The notes beneath the pieces were generated by a model. The model did not search any database, had not been told where the DNA came from, and was given only the letters and a program-made list of their open reading frames with translations. A stretch of DNA of 64,000 nucleotides from Lineus longissimus (lineage: Eukaryota; Nemertea; Pilidiophora; Heteronemertea; Lineidae): positions 15,438,001 to 15,502,000 of the forward strand of contig NC_088321.1 of assembly GCF_910592395.1 (NCBI RefSeq), read 5' to 3'. Position numbers and translations under genes: made by a program. Positions 1 through 17,400 of the stretch are shown here, one piece after another (positions within the stretch are counted from its first letter, which is position 1; every line of letters begins with the position of its first letter).

Positions 1-173
1 CTTATCATGATCTATTCATGATGCTGAAATGTATCCAAGGTTTGACATTTGCCATCGAGATCAATTCTCCTTAAAAACAATATTGCCAGTCTTGATTCAA
101 ACGAGCAGGTAAAGAAGTATCATTCATACAATCGCTGATACAATGACGATCAGAAGATTAAACAAGTACTTAC

Positions 174-3171
<2,998 letters not shown>

Positions 3172-4040
3172 TTAAAATCACACACACTAAAATCTAGGCC
3201 TACCTGGGAAGGAGGAGGGTTTTCGAAACCTGGCATCTCGAACAACGATCTCGTATCAGAATGAAAGGCTGAGATACAGAATTGCTTCAGCACTGAACAG
3301 GATCAGGATCTAAATAAGTTGTGTATGACTGAGCAATCAGCCTATCTCATGCTCAAACAATGCTGCTAGGAACTATCCTCCTGCACACTGCTGATATACA
3401 GCACGTCAGTGAGTGTCTGGTGTACTTAGAAAGGTAATTGGCGGCTCTTCTATGGGGTGCGCAGCACCCCTCTGCTGCTGAAATTGATTAGGGGTTTGAT
3501 TTTCTTTCTCAAGTGTGTAGAGGAAAAGCGATTGGCCTTGATGTGGTTAGTTTTAATGCTTATTGCGAAGGTTATTTTCACTTCTCTCCATGATTAACCC
3601 ACTAGGCCCACCACACAAATGAAGAAAAGTATCAAACTGTTAGAAATTTAAAGGGGGAGTATAGGCAGGAGATAGCGGCTCAATCACAGACAATAATAGA
3701 TGTGCAAAGCGACATATAAACAAGACACAGAAAGCAACATGAAGAGAGAGAAAAAACGTGAAAATGAATTTTCCACTCAACCTCACCCTAGGAATTGGCT
3801 TATTCCTGACTTTGTCTCGATCCCGGTCCACACTTGAGCGACGCATTTCGATTTTTTAAATGTTAGGTTTGTTGATTACTAAATTTTCAAATTTCTAAGC
3901 CCCTGAATAGGTACATCCTGAGTAGAGTGGATCACAGAGTGAGTTCAAGGTCGTTCAAATCGTCCCTTTGAGTGTATTACACAGCCTGATGAAGCAAAGT
4001 CTTGGTTGCTGAGGTAAAACCTTTGGTTCCTAAGGTAGAG

Positions 4041-4111
4041 GGGAACCCCGGTAACACGACAACTCATGGGACCGAGGTTGAATGGTCGCGTAACCGGGTT
4101 GGTTGTGTTAG
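4041..4111. mobile_element. Partial MITE copy related to 27009-27133
   Basis: The segment GGGAACCCCGGTAACACG, then CTCATGGGACCGAGGTTG and a trailing 'cgcgtaaccggg', matches the first part of the complete element at 27009-27133 almost base for base. The left CAGTGG end is degraded to 'gagggg' and no right terminus is visible, so this is an old fragment. Confidence 0.6.
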
Positions 4112-5413
4112 GGACAAAATACATTATTAGGATTTCTACTCCGAAGAACACTGATATCAGACATACCAAGCCAATCTGAGTCAAAGACGAAACCCCAAGA
4201 TTGCCTTCATGCATCTTGAGGAACATCACCATGAAGTCACTCATGGAAGATTGCACGAGGAATATTTTTATCACCTAGTCAAGCCAGACACCAACCTAAA
4301 CACTGCACTAAAGGCACATTGCTACTGGACGTATCCTGGAACCCAATGTGAAGACTACAACAACAGCTCGTGAATCAAAACCTGATATGGAAAGACGCAA
4401 TACCGGAGGACATACAACATGCACCTATAAAACATGTTGCAAACGTGCCTTTAATCCTTAACCTCGAGATGACCCGCATCCCCTGTTACCATGGAAACAG
4501 TTATACTTGTAACTTTGATGACGGAGATAACAGGATGAGGCCGTGATAATTATTGTTATGTAGTCTACACAGTAGTAGGTGTGATCTATTTCTTTTGTTG
4601 CTTTTTTGCCCTCGATACGTAAATATCCCCCGCTGTATTCCTTCTATAGTGGCCAAAAAGAGTATTGATACACAATAGTGTACTTATCGTCAGCAGTCTC
4701 ATGTCAAAACTTGACATAACCATGTACCAATAGGCCTAAAGTAGCAAACAATATTTTTTGTCTCAAAATCTAAATTTATGACCCAATTCGTCAAACAGAA
4801 CAACCAATCTTTTTCAATCATGATTCGATTAGTTTTTCTTGCTTTTCATTGATTAAGTGATTACGTTGGTTAATCTCTGATTGGTAATTGGTAATCAGTA
4901 TCAATATTGCTCTAGATTTCTGGTACATTGATGATATAGTATAACGCATTCGCTCAGAACAGAGCCATCAATAATGTGTCTCTGTGGAAGCGCCTGCTCG
5001 CTCAGTGCTTTAGACTCGCAACACACCACAAACAGACAAGTATCAAGCCAAACCATAATTGCCGAAAAAATCTCACGAATGGTTGATGAGCGTCCGATAT
5101 GACATGATGGTCAATGAATCTTCTTGTCGTAGCAAATGGACCGAGGAAAATCGAGCGATATATTATGATATTTTTTAGTTTTTGTAACAGGAGCCCATAA
5201 TTTTTCATTAGCGTAAGTGGTGCTGGGTCATGGTAGATTAACTCACGATATCAATTCAGAATTCGGTACTAGAGATTCATTTGACATTTATTATCTTAAT
5301 CATGATCCAACATTATTTTTTCCCAACTTGGGGAAACTTCAGACAGTGAGGACTGGTGCATTTAACTTCCAAGTTTTGTGTCTATAAGCACATTTTAGAT
5401 GCACCTGCCTGGG

Positions 5414-5435
5414 CCCCCCCCCCCCCCCCCCCCCC
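5414..5435. repeat. Poly-C run (22 C)
   Basis: An uninterrupted run of 22 cytosines. Such runs are common in invertebrate intergenic DNA and are prone to length error in assembly. No function is inferred. Confidence 0.9.
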
Positions 5436-8400
5436 AATGGCTCCCTGACACGTTTCTAAGAGACACACGACATCAAATTACTTCGCAAGGCTCAATTCTA
5501 TGTCACAACGTCATTACCTCCGACGATGGTGTCACAAGCCTTGATAGCATCGGCACCGGTCAACTGTCATCTTTTTCAAATTCCCCCAGTGGGTTAGCTG
5601 ACCGGTTATGTAAATGTAGCACATGAGAAGGGATATTATGACCAGTACCAGTGCAAGTACAATATGAACCAGGATGCACATTCATACTTGAATTCCATGA
5701 AAAATATCACATAGAAATATTGCCCTCACAATGAAATAGCTGTCACACACAACAATGTGTTGATGATGATTCGGACAGATTCAGACAACAGCTGGCCAAC
5801 ATCGAACGTTATCAATAAAACTCAAATGTTGAAAACAACATCGGCACTCTTCATTTGTGATGGATATCCTCGAAGGCCAAATAATTCAAGCTTCGGTCAC
5901 ATTTCCACAAACTCTAGAGGGAAACAATCCAGAGATTTTCAAGAAAATAAGAGCATATAGTCCCACAAAATTCCTACATCAGATTTGATAGTAATCAGAT
6001 GACTGAACGAATCCACCAACACCTCCTCGAATATATGAACACAAATCTATCAGGATGAGTTCACATCCACATATCTCCACTTTTCAAACATCCGACCGCA
6101 AATACATGTCAGCTGACATCAAATTTGTCCAACTGCTCAAGATAAGAGGGCAGCAAGTGTGCTCAAGCTATTGTGTCCGGCAGAAGAGTTGTGTACGGAG
6201 ATCGAATTCCCACTTGAGACATGATTACGTTGGAATATCAAAGTACCAAGATTTCTAAACCACTCTAAACAAATTCCTAAAAGTGACTAGACGCTACCGG
6301 CTCCACATTGAACACCAGAGGATGTGAAAATCTCAAAAACTTTGTCATTTTAAAATTCCAATGATAAGAGTATCCGGTACTGAATAAATCAAGATAAGAA
6401 TGCACATATTTTGATTATGAAATCCCAAAGTATGGTGTCGAACAGATGCCCGAAACAGATCTTAAAAACCTGAAACGTGCGCCTTAGAAGGCGAGTTTAA
6501 TTAGCGCTTTCCTGGATTCTGATACATCAAGAACGGCACGACCAATACAAAGGAGAAACATGAAACAGACAGCAACCTAACTGAAAGATGTCTGATCCTA
6601 AATCTGCGCACATCCACGACCTTGAAACAGGATCGAATAAATCCACGTGGACGGAATTAGAATCTTCCGGTAACTAAACCTCAAGGTGAAATATATAATT
6701 TCAGATTTTGACACAAAATTAATCTAACCCATCCCATGTGGCGACTGATGAAACCAGGAATGAAACAAAACGAAAGGTCGAAAGGATATTGTGTACTGTT
6801 GAACACAGCAGTATGAATAAGGAAAGAATCTAAACGTCCAAATTTTCAACAGCAAATTCGTCTGTCGTGATAACGGTTTGTGATCCCACATCAAAACGAG
6901 GCCAGGTCAAAGCCGTGAGGTGCATTTCACGGGTATATGTTGTTTCATTTGATCATTTCGCTCTGTTTCGACGATTTCATTCTGCGTTTTATCAGAATCC
7001 ATCCCATGCTACCTGGAAGATGTTGGATGCCACCGTAGACGTCACCTTGATAGAGTTGAACCCAACCTGATACCTCGATCAAGTTCTCTGACCAACGATG
7101 TGTAGAACAGGAGATGACTCTGCTTGACTAGAGAAAAAATCCGGAAATAGAACATCAGAACATCAAGATGTCAGGTGTCAAAATGCCATAATCATGAAAA
7201 CTCATCAAATAGACCCTGACTTGACTTGCAGGGGGCATCCCTGAATCACTTGAGGGGGCAGTTCCTTCATCCCTCTCTCTGGAGGAAACCTAGATTACTA
7301 CCCAAGCCAACGCAAGCATCACATAAGTCCACATGCTGAATAAATATGGTACACATTGATAAATACAGTCCTCACGTTGAATATAACACACATTGTGAAC
7401 CCAAGCACCAGCTGATTAACCGAACAGAGATCCAAGTCAACGTGATTATTCATCCCCCAATAACACAGGTGACATTTGAAATTTATGACCAGCATAATCC
7501 AGCAAATGAAATATAAAGTAAGGAAATCCAAAATCCAAAATATGAAACCTAAATCCTATGCACAAACCAGGAACAGCACATATCAAACAGGACCACAAGC
7601 AGAATACAGCCCACTGCGTGTTGCACTATCGTACAGGAAGCTCACACAATTGACGTCTTTATCATGACCACAATGCAACAGGGCGGGCTGCTGCTGGGTG
7701 ATAGAATACTACTACCGATCAATGTGATGAATAAAATATGATGATATTTGATTGTCCTGAGGTCTCGCTCCACTCTATTCTAATTTTGTCGTAAACTACG
7801 CCCACTCATAATGATGTGATTTCTTTGGTTCAAATTGGTAAAGTTTACTTCAACTGAACAGGGTTTTTGCCAAAACTTGTCTGAGCGTACCTTTAATATA
7901 ATACAAGTATATGTTTTCCAGCTGTGCATCATTTTCAAGGCCTTTTGATCACAGGATAATAAAGTCTGTGTAGTGCTTTACACATCGTTTTCAGGGATGT
8001 GAAATCTCTGTAACACATAAGGAATAACACATTTTGAGATGAAAGTTCAAATGTTTTATTAAGGCTGTGACAAACAGCATCTCCCTGCATCTTTCCCGTG
8101 CTGAGGGAAAACAGTGCAAAACTATTTTCTCCACCCACACATTTGAAAGACGAGGGACGAATTGACACTTCTTACAAAACTTATAAAAGGAAGTCTGTCT
8201 TTGATGTAGGATTATGATGCGAAAGAAACAGTATGTCAGATAGAAAGAACAGAGTTTATGATGAATCACAAACATTAACAGGATTGTGTCTTGAACTATT
8301 AAGGGTGACAGATGCATGCTGGATGAGGTCCCTTATTTGAGTGTGCCGGTATACTGGTCAGGATTGCAAGTATATAGTGATATTTGAGAATGAACCACAA

Positions 8401-8514
8401 GTTGCCAACCAATCGCATGAAAGGACAAACCGCCACAGAACCCATCCACACTCTCATGATGATAGATGGGCTGTCTGCTGCAGTGCGGACGATAACACCA
8501 AGCGAACAGTCCAC

Positions 8515-8711
8515 AGATGTGCCCCACAAAATGTCCCGCGATGATCATGACTCCAGCACTTAGAGAGATTTCGCTCATCTCTAACCATTACACGATCCAA
8601 GGACATCTGAAGTGCCTCACAAAATTCTCTGCAATGATCATGGTTGTAGCACTCAGAATATTGACGGGAGATTAGCCTCATCTCCAACCACTTCACGATC
8701 CAAGGACATCA
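8515..8711. repeat. Diverged tandem duplication, unit about 95-100 bp
   Basis: Two adjacent segments (8515-8607 and 8609-8711) share the order 'gtgccYcacaaaat', 'gatgatcatg', 'agcact', 'ctcatctc', then CACGATCCAAGGACATC. On the minus strand both stay open and both read as Cys/His-rich peptides (CYNHDHCREFCEAL against CWSHDHRGTFCGAHL). The similar peptides may only reflect the duplication. Confidence 0.6.
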
Positions 8712-10251
8712 GATGTGGATTGTACCAAGACTGGGAGGAGACACTAATAGAATATTCAACACCCAGCAGAACCAAGCAGAGATTCAAGCCAAGATACCAA
8801 GAATCAGAAAACATCAAGCACCCCCTACAAAACACAAAATTTGTAATCAAATCTTACTGAGGAAGACTGTGATTTTGCGCAATTACTCCCTCAGGGCAAG
8901 TTATTTATCACCTTGTTTCCATGACAACTGACAAAAAAATACAGCACTGATACAAGAAATGTGACCTCCACGAGATAGAGGGGTGTCTTGATAGTATGTA
9001 GCGGAGAAATCAAAGCTGATAGCCTTAGCAAGTCTTTAAACACAGTCGAAAGAAATGGCTATCAGAACTCCATGTAGAATTTTCTGTATTACCTCCTTTG
9101 CAGATATCCAATCCTGAGACTGTCCAGATGACAATGTTCGCCTTGTATGGGTCTCTGTGTGTGCGGTAAGGCCATGAAAAATGTAGTTTGCAATCATTTC
9201 TCATCTAAAAGGATTCTCAATTAACCATCAGGAAATTCGGGGTGGGACGAATCTGAGAAGTGTATGATGGGTATGTCAAACATTGAACTGCAGACACGGA
9301 GTCCCTTGGAGCTTTATTTCAAAATCAATGAATATGTAGGTTCTGCTTCGAAATATTTGAAGTCGGGAATGATCAACAATCAATTATTCTCCTGTGGCCT
9401 GCAAGTAATTGTTTCAAATTGCAATCGTAAAACCAGCCACAAACTAATTAGTGAACATTCCAGGTAATTAGGTCTCTGGGCTTGATTTTTATGTCAATTA
9501 ACCCTGCCTGGGGTACATGAGGTGAATGATACAGTCGAGTACATGATTATTCTAAGGCCAATGAATGTTGATCTCATGGTTCTTGTCACTACCTTTCGTT
9601 CGTGTTCAGCGTAGTTTCCTGTGGCTGAGGTCAACAGAAACATACATTGGCGTCCTGTCGTTTGTTTTTGCACACAAATGTGCTGAAACCTGGTATTGAT
9701 ATTCATACGTATATCACCCTACACAACAGCATTGTTGAAATTTTTATTCACGTATTGACACTAACAGAAATTTATTCCAAAACACCTTGATCCGGGATGT
9801 GGCAGGCATGCAAAGCTTCTAGCATATTTCCTGGAAAGATTGTATCTGGTCAAACATTAGAACAACCATAATAAGTCAACAATATTATATCATAGATTTT
9901 GAGCAGAACACACATAGATGCATATTTTGGCAGTTTTGTATTGTTTCGAGCATGCCTCATTTGGTGTAATAAACTGCAGACTGGAAACTGTGCTAAAATA
10001 TACATGCATTATTATTTTGGGCAGAAAGTTTTCTCGGCACAAACATGCATTATTACTTCTGTTTTGTGTTTGGCGTTTTTCACATTTATTCAACAGCAGT
10101 GGGTGATTCCCGAGCGACACCACACAATTCATGACCTGGCAGAAGGGGTCCTGGACAGTGTCACTCACAGTAGCAGATTTCGGATGGCACATTAAGCACC
10201 CCCTTTCATCGGTTTCTATTTACTCCTCGATCTAGCCAGAAATATTTCTGC

Positions 10252-10320
10252 AGAACTCAGATGAGCTGCTCAATCAGCGCTACAACACGAGCAATTCGGA
10301 CCAGTGACCATTTTTACACT
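10252..10320. repeat. Dispersed repeat copy (partner at 29288-29345)
   Basis: Contains 'gaactcagatgagctgctc', then 'caacac', 'gacca' and 'tttttacac'. The segment at 29288-29345 has the same order (gaattcagatgagcagct, caacac, gaccatttgtac). The family is unidentified. Confidence 0.45.
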
Positions 10321-11756
10321 TGCGTTGTGTTAGGCATGGAAGGCAAAGAAAACTCCCTAGAGTCTCAAGCCAACAGCGAGAAACTATCACAGATCTCGTG
10401 ACCCCAAGCCAGAGACCCGAGCCCCTACGTAACCACAGATCCTCATATTTCAATCTGAGACAATGGGTACATACCTGCTGCAAAGCAGAATTATAGGCTT
10501 CGAAATCCTCATACATATTTGTTCCCATCGCAAACCAAATGTGAAAATCTCCAAAACTCGAAATATGAATGGCTGTAATCACTGACACATACGCCCAAAC
10601 CTTATAACAGTAACATTTGAAATAATAAACATATTCCAATACAATTTTGAAGGCTCTCTTCAAGCCATCTGCGGTAATGATTTCATGATATTCAATTCTT
10701 ATGGTCAGTTGTAGTGTTTCCTATAATGGGTACTTGATTTAACAATTTTTCACTGAAACTTGCACCTGTTGAACCGTGGGTTGAATCCCAGAGTTCATAT
10801 GTCGTACGATACAACCCATTTCAAATCAAGAAGAGTACTTGTATTTTGGTCTCGTTTGTCAGAAAGTCCCTCCATAAACTGCAGAGATTATCAGTCAGAA
10901 TCCATGGTTGTCTAACATATTGGGACCAGCCATTTGGACCTTGCCTCTCGGTTGTATGTGATATAGTCACTTAATATTGGACACGATTGTGTGTACACTG
11001 TGCATAATATGCCCAAGTTAAGGAATGTCAATAGTGATACAGGGACTGTACTAAACTTTCTATGAATTATTCAGTGCAATCTGAACACTGGATATCACAC
11101 TGATGGCAAGTTTGGATAACCTGACACCCGTTTTAATTAAAGACCGGTAACTACGAGACAGCCACCTTTTTTGGTATGACTTTCACTCCACAATGGACAA
11201 CATGTTTCATGGTCGATTGTTCAAGTGCTACGCCGTTCGTTAAAAATTTGAAACTTGTAAATGAAAAAGTTCTGAGCAGTTAATTGTAATCTCAGCTCTC
11301 CAGTTTTTTCTTTCTGATATTTCCTATCACTTTGACATTTCTTGTTGATCTAGCACAAATATCCTATAAAAGTAAGAGAACCTGAAACAGAGCACCATCA
11401 AGAAATCATTAATCATACCCCGCCAAGACCAAGGAAGGATTAATGCCAAACCGGGGAATCTGAACGATAAACCATCTCAGAGGAAACGATCAACCATCTC
11501 TGAGGAAACATCACGCCAACGTGATTGCACGAAATATCAAAATCAATCGATAGTCTGGTGATCTGATGGAGGTACCGAAATAGATCATTTCAAGCTGCCA
11601 TACCAGTTGCAATCTAAGATAGAATTCATCATGTTGGGGTACTGCGTCACGATGTTGCTGCCCTGTCGCAACAGAGGTTGGTATGACCTTGTGATGTCAC
11701 ACGATGTAAATGGCAGTCTACATGGACAAGCACAGGTCATTTTGTGGGTAGGCCAT

Positions 11757-12134
11757 CTCAACAGAAACGGGCCCATCGTTGATATCTGCTCAGTAGTTGC
11801 TGGGTGGTTTTAGATGCGAACTGTGGCTTTAGTAGTGAACCGCGATGCAGAGACAATTTACAACTCTTTTACTGAATCGAATCTCAACAGAAACGGGCCC
11901 ATCGTAGATATCTGCTCAGTAGTTTCTGGGTGGTTTTAGATGCGAACTGTGGCTTTAGTAGTGAACAGCGATGCAGAGACAATTTACAACTCTTTTACTG
12001 AATCGAATCTCAACAGAAACGGGCCCATCGTAGATATCTGCTCAGTAGTTTCTGGGTGGTTTTAGATGCGAACTGTGGCTTTAGTAGTGAACAGCGATGC
12101 AGAGACAATTTACAACTCTTTTACTGAATCGAAT
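11757..12134. repeat. Tandem repeat, 3 exact-length copies of 126 bp
   Basis: Copies start at 11757, 11883 and 12009, each beginning CTCAACAGAAACGGGCCCAT and ending 'ttttactgaatcgaat'. Copies 2 and 3 look identical and copy 1 differs at only a few positions, so the expansion is recent. All frames contain stops and no coding function is seen. Confidence 0.95.
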
Positions 12135-12440
12135 GATTTAGAAGTTGCCCAGGAATAATATTTGTTCACTGCCTATCAACAAACTGAATTCTAAAGAACC
12201 AGCTACGACTGACAGTCAAAAATACTTTACTAATTGACAGATTAAAAGCATGAAACTTGGAACGCAGCTTCTGCACAACTTAAATATCCGGAAAACAGGA
12301 CAATCCACTTATTCGAATCCATTGAAATCTGATGAAAAATCAATTCCATTTTCAAATCAATATCAGCCCAATGACTCCTACCTGCAATATCCAGTGAATG
12401 CGACACCTCTATGTGTACAATATTGTGAAGAGACATGTAT

Positions 12441-12798
12441 AGAATATACCATGGGCCATCATAGAATCTACCGTAGGCCATCGTGGAATCTACCATGGGC
12501 CATCGTGGAATCTACCATGGGCCATCATAGAATCTACCATGGGCCATCGTGGAATCTACCATGGGCCATCGTGGAATCTACCATGGGCCATCGTGGAATC
12601 TACCATGGGCCATCGTGGAATTTACCATGAGCCATCATAGAATCTACCATGGGCCATCGTGGAATCTACCATGGGCCATCATAGAATTTACCATGAGCCA
12701 TCGTAGAATCTACCATGGGCCATCGTGGAATCTACCATGGGCCATCATAGAATCTATGATGGGCCATCGTGGAATCTATGATGGGCCATCATAGAATC
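12441..12798. repeat. 22 bp minisatellite, about 16 copies
   Basis: The unit is ATGGGCCATCGTGGAATCTACC, with a second form reading CATCATAG in place of CATCGTGG. The two forms are interspersed, and the last units change TACCATG to TATGATG. Each unit carries CCATGG. Because 22 is not a multiple of 3, all three frames cycle through the array and give long open frames, which are artefacts. Confidence 0.95.
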
Positions 12799-14190
12799 CC
12801 GGTGGAAAACATTATCATCTGTCGGAAAAAGCTTCCAATATCAATGCCAACTGAACTCTGCTACAGAAAATAGCTAACAAGGACCACTCGTTACAATCAG
12901 ATTGAAATTTGGGAAATTTGGTGCACAAGTCAAGAAATGTATATCAGCTGAGCTCAAATGGGCGGACATCTCCATCTAAAATCTGAATCAAACCTCAGGG
13001 GTGTTATACACGTTAGCCGAAATCAATGCCAAGACTGAAGTGTACGGCCATACTACACATCGTACACAAATATGTGTTAAAATCAAATCAAAATCGGAGA
13101 ATATTCAACATATGATTCCCCACGGAATAATAATCCTTTGTAAAACGATTAAAAAGTCTATCCCGGGATAAAAGATTATTCAGATTATTAGCAATTACGA
13201 TTATTTGCTCGAGATTATCCCATAGCATCATATGTACTTGTATGTCAGTGTCGTATGTATGCTAGCGTCCAATGTACCAAGCTATTGATGTCCGCTAGCC
13301 GAGCGCTACATAATGCTGCGTAGCTAGCTCATGAATATTGATGTTGGGTAATGCTCACTCCAAATACGGCTCAACTCACTTCGTTAGTGGCTGTTCCACT
13401 TTTGGCGCACCCCCCTTTGTATTGAACGTGACGTGCTGCATGTTTTGTTTCAAATCAGGATTTGGACGTAGTACATCAAATGATGTTCGTTCATCAATGA
13501 TTCAGTGATGGAAAATCTCAATCATAGAATCTAAGACGGGTCATCACAGGCCTGCGATGATCATCCTTCGTCAAAGAGTCTATGACGGACACCTTTGCCT
13601 GTGTACTACTTATGCGATAAGCTGGAACAACGACACCGCAAACAATCCGAGGCTTTTGTCACATGCATTATCGAAGGTTCCAATCCACAAAAAACTCTCT
13701 TTGTCGACTTAGACAAGCGCTTTAATGCACTTTCCTCCTAAATCAAGTCGAGATTGAATGCTGAAAGTTTTCACTTTGCCAAGCATAAAGGTAACACCAG
13801 CGAGACTTCAATAGTGGGGACGAAACACATCACAGAACAGCCAGTATTGACTCTCCTCGTCAAAGACACCCTTTGAAGCTGGGAGTCTCACTGCGTGGCT
13901 AGTTTCACCGACAATACAGAAACAAAATCAATGAGAGTTACCTTATGTGTGGAACATGAATTAGATATGCAATGATTCAACGCCATTAAAATGGGCGTGA
14001 TTGGCCCGAGCTCGTGATGACTGAATTCTATGATGTTACTTCTGCAACCAGGGGAGGAAGAGCACTGATGATGTGATTCAGCCCATTAACACAGGCAATG
14101 TGAGCTCGGGCCTATTGATTCTGATTATGAACTTGACCTAATTTCCAAGGTCAATGAGGTCAAATGCTCTGGTTTCTGCAGACGGCTTAC

Positions 14191-14472
14191 CTGCTGTTGG
14201 GGTTCCCCTCCATCCTCACCTGAAATCACACCACTGCTGATCGAGGATTTTGACCCTTTTCTTTTATCGACTTTATGATCAGCATTTGATCCCCCTTCCC
14301 CAACCACAATGTCACCGCTGTTGCTGACCTCAACATTGGCCCTCACGTCCCCAGTTAGGGATCCCGGCCAAACTCCGTCATTCTCAAAAATGTCTTCTGT
14401 ATCCATCTCAAATCTCACAACAAAATCTCGGACAGTTGGCAGTTTCGGCCCAGGTTCTCTCTCAGACATATC
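14191..14472 (-). CDS. Acidic, Ser/Gly-rich internal exon (94 codons)
   Basis: A minus-strand exon of exactly 282 bases between an acceptor (ATTTATCAG before 14472) and a donor (CAGCAG then GTAAGC after 14191). It starts and ends in phase 0. It encodes DMSEREPGPKLPTVRDFVV, then EMDTEDIFENDGVWPG, and ends GEDGGEPQQQ. No known domain is recognised; composition suggests a disordered acidic linker. The giant exon at 17731-21168 also ends in phase 0 on the same strand, so direct splicing is possible and would make this the next exon, but intermediate exons cannot be excluded. An independent gene is the alternative. Confidence 0.45.
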
Positions 14473-17400
14473 CTGATAAATGATTTCCATATTACTACAG
14501 AAAGTCACATAGTGATCAATTCAGAAGTATAATATCCACATCACTCTTTCACAGTTTATACAATTACTCTAGATTCACTTCTATAAGGTCAGGTGTGAGA
14601 CCTCATTTGCTGGAATCAGTGTGTTTCTGTATGAATAATCTTGTATGACGAGTACCAGGCCTGGCGCCATGACGAATGAACCAATCTAACTGTAAAGGCA
14701 CAAACCGAAGAACAGCAAACTTGTGGATGGCATGTTCATGCCTAAAAATCAACTGACCTTACAGCAATGATAACAGAGTAATTGTCCAAACCTCAAAAGT
14801 GTGTGAAAAACAGCAACGTTTTCAACACCTAGACCGTTCAAGGCGAATGTTGTCAACAACACAACAATATGTCAAAGAAGAAGAAGAGGAAGAGGAATTC
14901 ACATGTGGCCCCTTGTAATGAAAAGATTTTATGACCATTGTGTCATGGACTCAGGCTCCTGGGCCTCTTCTACGCCAATGGCTCCGCCAGCCCCAATCAG
15001 TACTTTCAAGCAAGCATTTCTGAGACGCCCGTTGCAAGAAATACCTGTGTGTAGGCATTTGTGAAAAGTATGTCAACAGTATTTGAATCGGTACTTGAAA
15101 TAGGCCCTTAAGCACTAAGTATGATTGTATTGCATGTATCATTAAAAAAACAACAACAAAGCATACCTTTTCTGTCTGGGGAGCAGAGATATGTCAAACA
15201 TTGCATTTAACCATCTCACATCTTGATTGACAGTAGGCCTATAAATCTACTATGTCTGATGATACTATTGGTAGAACTAGACATAACCAAGCTGTAACCC
15301 AACCAAACTTATCACAACAGTTGTTTTTATGACGCCACGTCACGTCTTCGCATGTGAATCGCTGCCCTAAATATCAACTATTGTAGACTCCCTGACAGGT
15401 TTCAACCAAGACTTTACTCTCCTCCAACCTGAAATTGCATTACGAAATACTCGTTTCCGATAGCCAACTTGCCTTTGGAATATGCAGCAGAGATATTATG
15501 TATCAAGTAGATGTTTTTCAGTATAATTTGTGTGCGCAATGCCTGAAAGCTAAAGATATAATCTGACATTCAAAATAAGGTCGATAATCCCCACCAAGCT
15601 TGGTATTTCACCCCTCAGATATTTCCAAAGTGACCCATAATATTGTTCCAGGGGGTAAAGCTGACAAAATCAAGCATTTAAACCTAATAAAAGAATCAGG
15701 TCAATCTATAGAAATCGCATGTCAGTGTCAATATACACTTCATTTGACAGAGTTTGTCTTCCAATTATTACTAGTTCCACTGTGTACTATCATAAAAAAC
15801 AACACAGCTTTCCTGTTTTGTCTGGGGGAGTAGGGATAATGTCAAACACTGCACTTTACCCACTCAAATTATTTTACAAAGTCGTCTACCAATAACGAAG
15901 TCTGCATGATCATAGTACCAGACATAACCTAAATGCTTTGTCTTCCAATTATTACTAGTTCAACTGTTGGCAGTGTTCTGTCCCAAACTGCAAAGAAATA
16001 TGCCTCACAATGTATAATTGTTTCTGTATTTCAAGAACCAGAAATCTGACTTTCACTGCTTTTTGGCCGGTTCCACATTTCGTACCAACTCACCCATGCA
16101 ATCATCTTGTGTCTAACAGATCAATACAGCCTTCACAAATTTGAAATCAATATTGAAAAGTTCTCCAATCTGAATATTTCAACGTCCCGCTTGAGTATGA
16201 ATTCAAAACTTCATGTCATCACTGTCTCCTACTTGACTGGCAAATAACCAGGTGAAGATCCAAGGGGGGGGGAGGCACCACCTCTAATTGAAAATCTTTT
16301 AATTTGACCATAAAACATTAGAACACATCAGAAATTTTAATGAGAAATGCAGTGCATGCCCTCTGGCTCAGGACACCTCCTGCCAGTGAAATATTAATAG
16401 AGGGTTAAGTGCTAAATCCAGACCTCGGTATCAAAATCGCCAGCAGCCTTCCACTAGTACATCCACAAAGTCACTCCTAGGCCTATAGATAATCATAAAC
16501 AAACCAAGCCTACCTTGAAGCTGGTATCCGAATCTCAAATCCAACTCCAGAAAAAATTCACAAAAGTTACAACCGCGGCATTCTTGGTATAATTTGGACA
16601 GGTCCCTTGCCGTAATCCCCACCACAAGCCCTTGTTAAATTCTACCCTTAATTCCTCAGAAATCGAATTTAATCTTCATTGATTGCAAAATATCCCGCGA
16701 GAAGTTATGAACACATACACATAGTGCATGAATATTGCTCCACGGAAGTTATAACAACACAATAGATTATTTTCTCGATGACTGCGGCATACATACAGCA
16801 CATGGCAATCAGACATACAGCTGATTACTTTGATCAACAACAATTTCAATATCAATTTAGTTCGTCGGGGTGACGAAAGAAGGTGATAGCAGCTGAAGTG
16901 GCATTGACTGCTTGTCATGTTGATAAATGTCGTGGCCACATTTTTGTTCATGCATGAAGTCAGAAGATGGCTACTTCAAAACTTTCACAAAAACTAAACG
17001 ATAAAGCAACTAATTGAGCAGATGAGCTTGAAGGGGCAAAGCCCAGAGGGGCAATGACTGCTTGTCATGAATACTATGTGGACACATTGTCATTTACGAA
17101 GGATGTGACAAGATGCACACGCAGACAGACCAGAGGCCACTTCAGAAAATACATAAATGAACAAGTTCATGGCAGCTGAAATCCTTGAGTTTTCAGAAGT
17201 TGATGTCACCATGACAACGCCTTGTTGGTATCGATAAAGTGGTGCAATGGTGCAGTCGGTTTCAAAACATTTTGGCTATTGGTCAAAATGTTCAACGGCG
17301 GGGCCATCGTGAGTACATGCAGGGGGTAGTCACGGCATCATGCTGTTAATTCATTGACCCAGTAGGAACAAGTGTATGCATACTAAGCAAGGGCAATGTT

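Noticed and set aside
9093-9154. Possible 62 bp minus-strand exon (DPYKANIVIWTVSGLDICKG)
   Set aside because: The splice borders are acceptable, but 20 open codons are expected by chance and no family is recognised.
10484-10560. Possible minus-strand exon ending MGTNMYEDFEAYNSALQQ at a good donor
   Set aside because: No convincing acceptor and no link in phase to a neighbouring exon. It could be a distal exon of the Ser/Pro-rich gene, but this cannot be supported.
12250-12794. Long plus-strand open frames with repeated WNLPWAIVES-type peptides
   Set aside because: They are translations of the 22 bp minisatellite; a non-triplet period keeps every frame open. There is no start context, splice sites or homologue.
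14933-15045. Minus-strand frame LKVLIGAGGAIGVEEAQEPE to a stop
   Set aside because: It looks protein-like, but the acceptor is ambiguous and the phase does not fit the giant exon without further exons.
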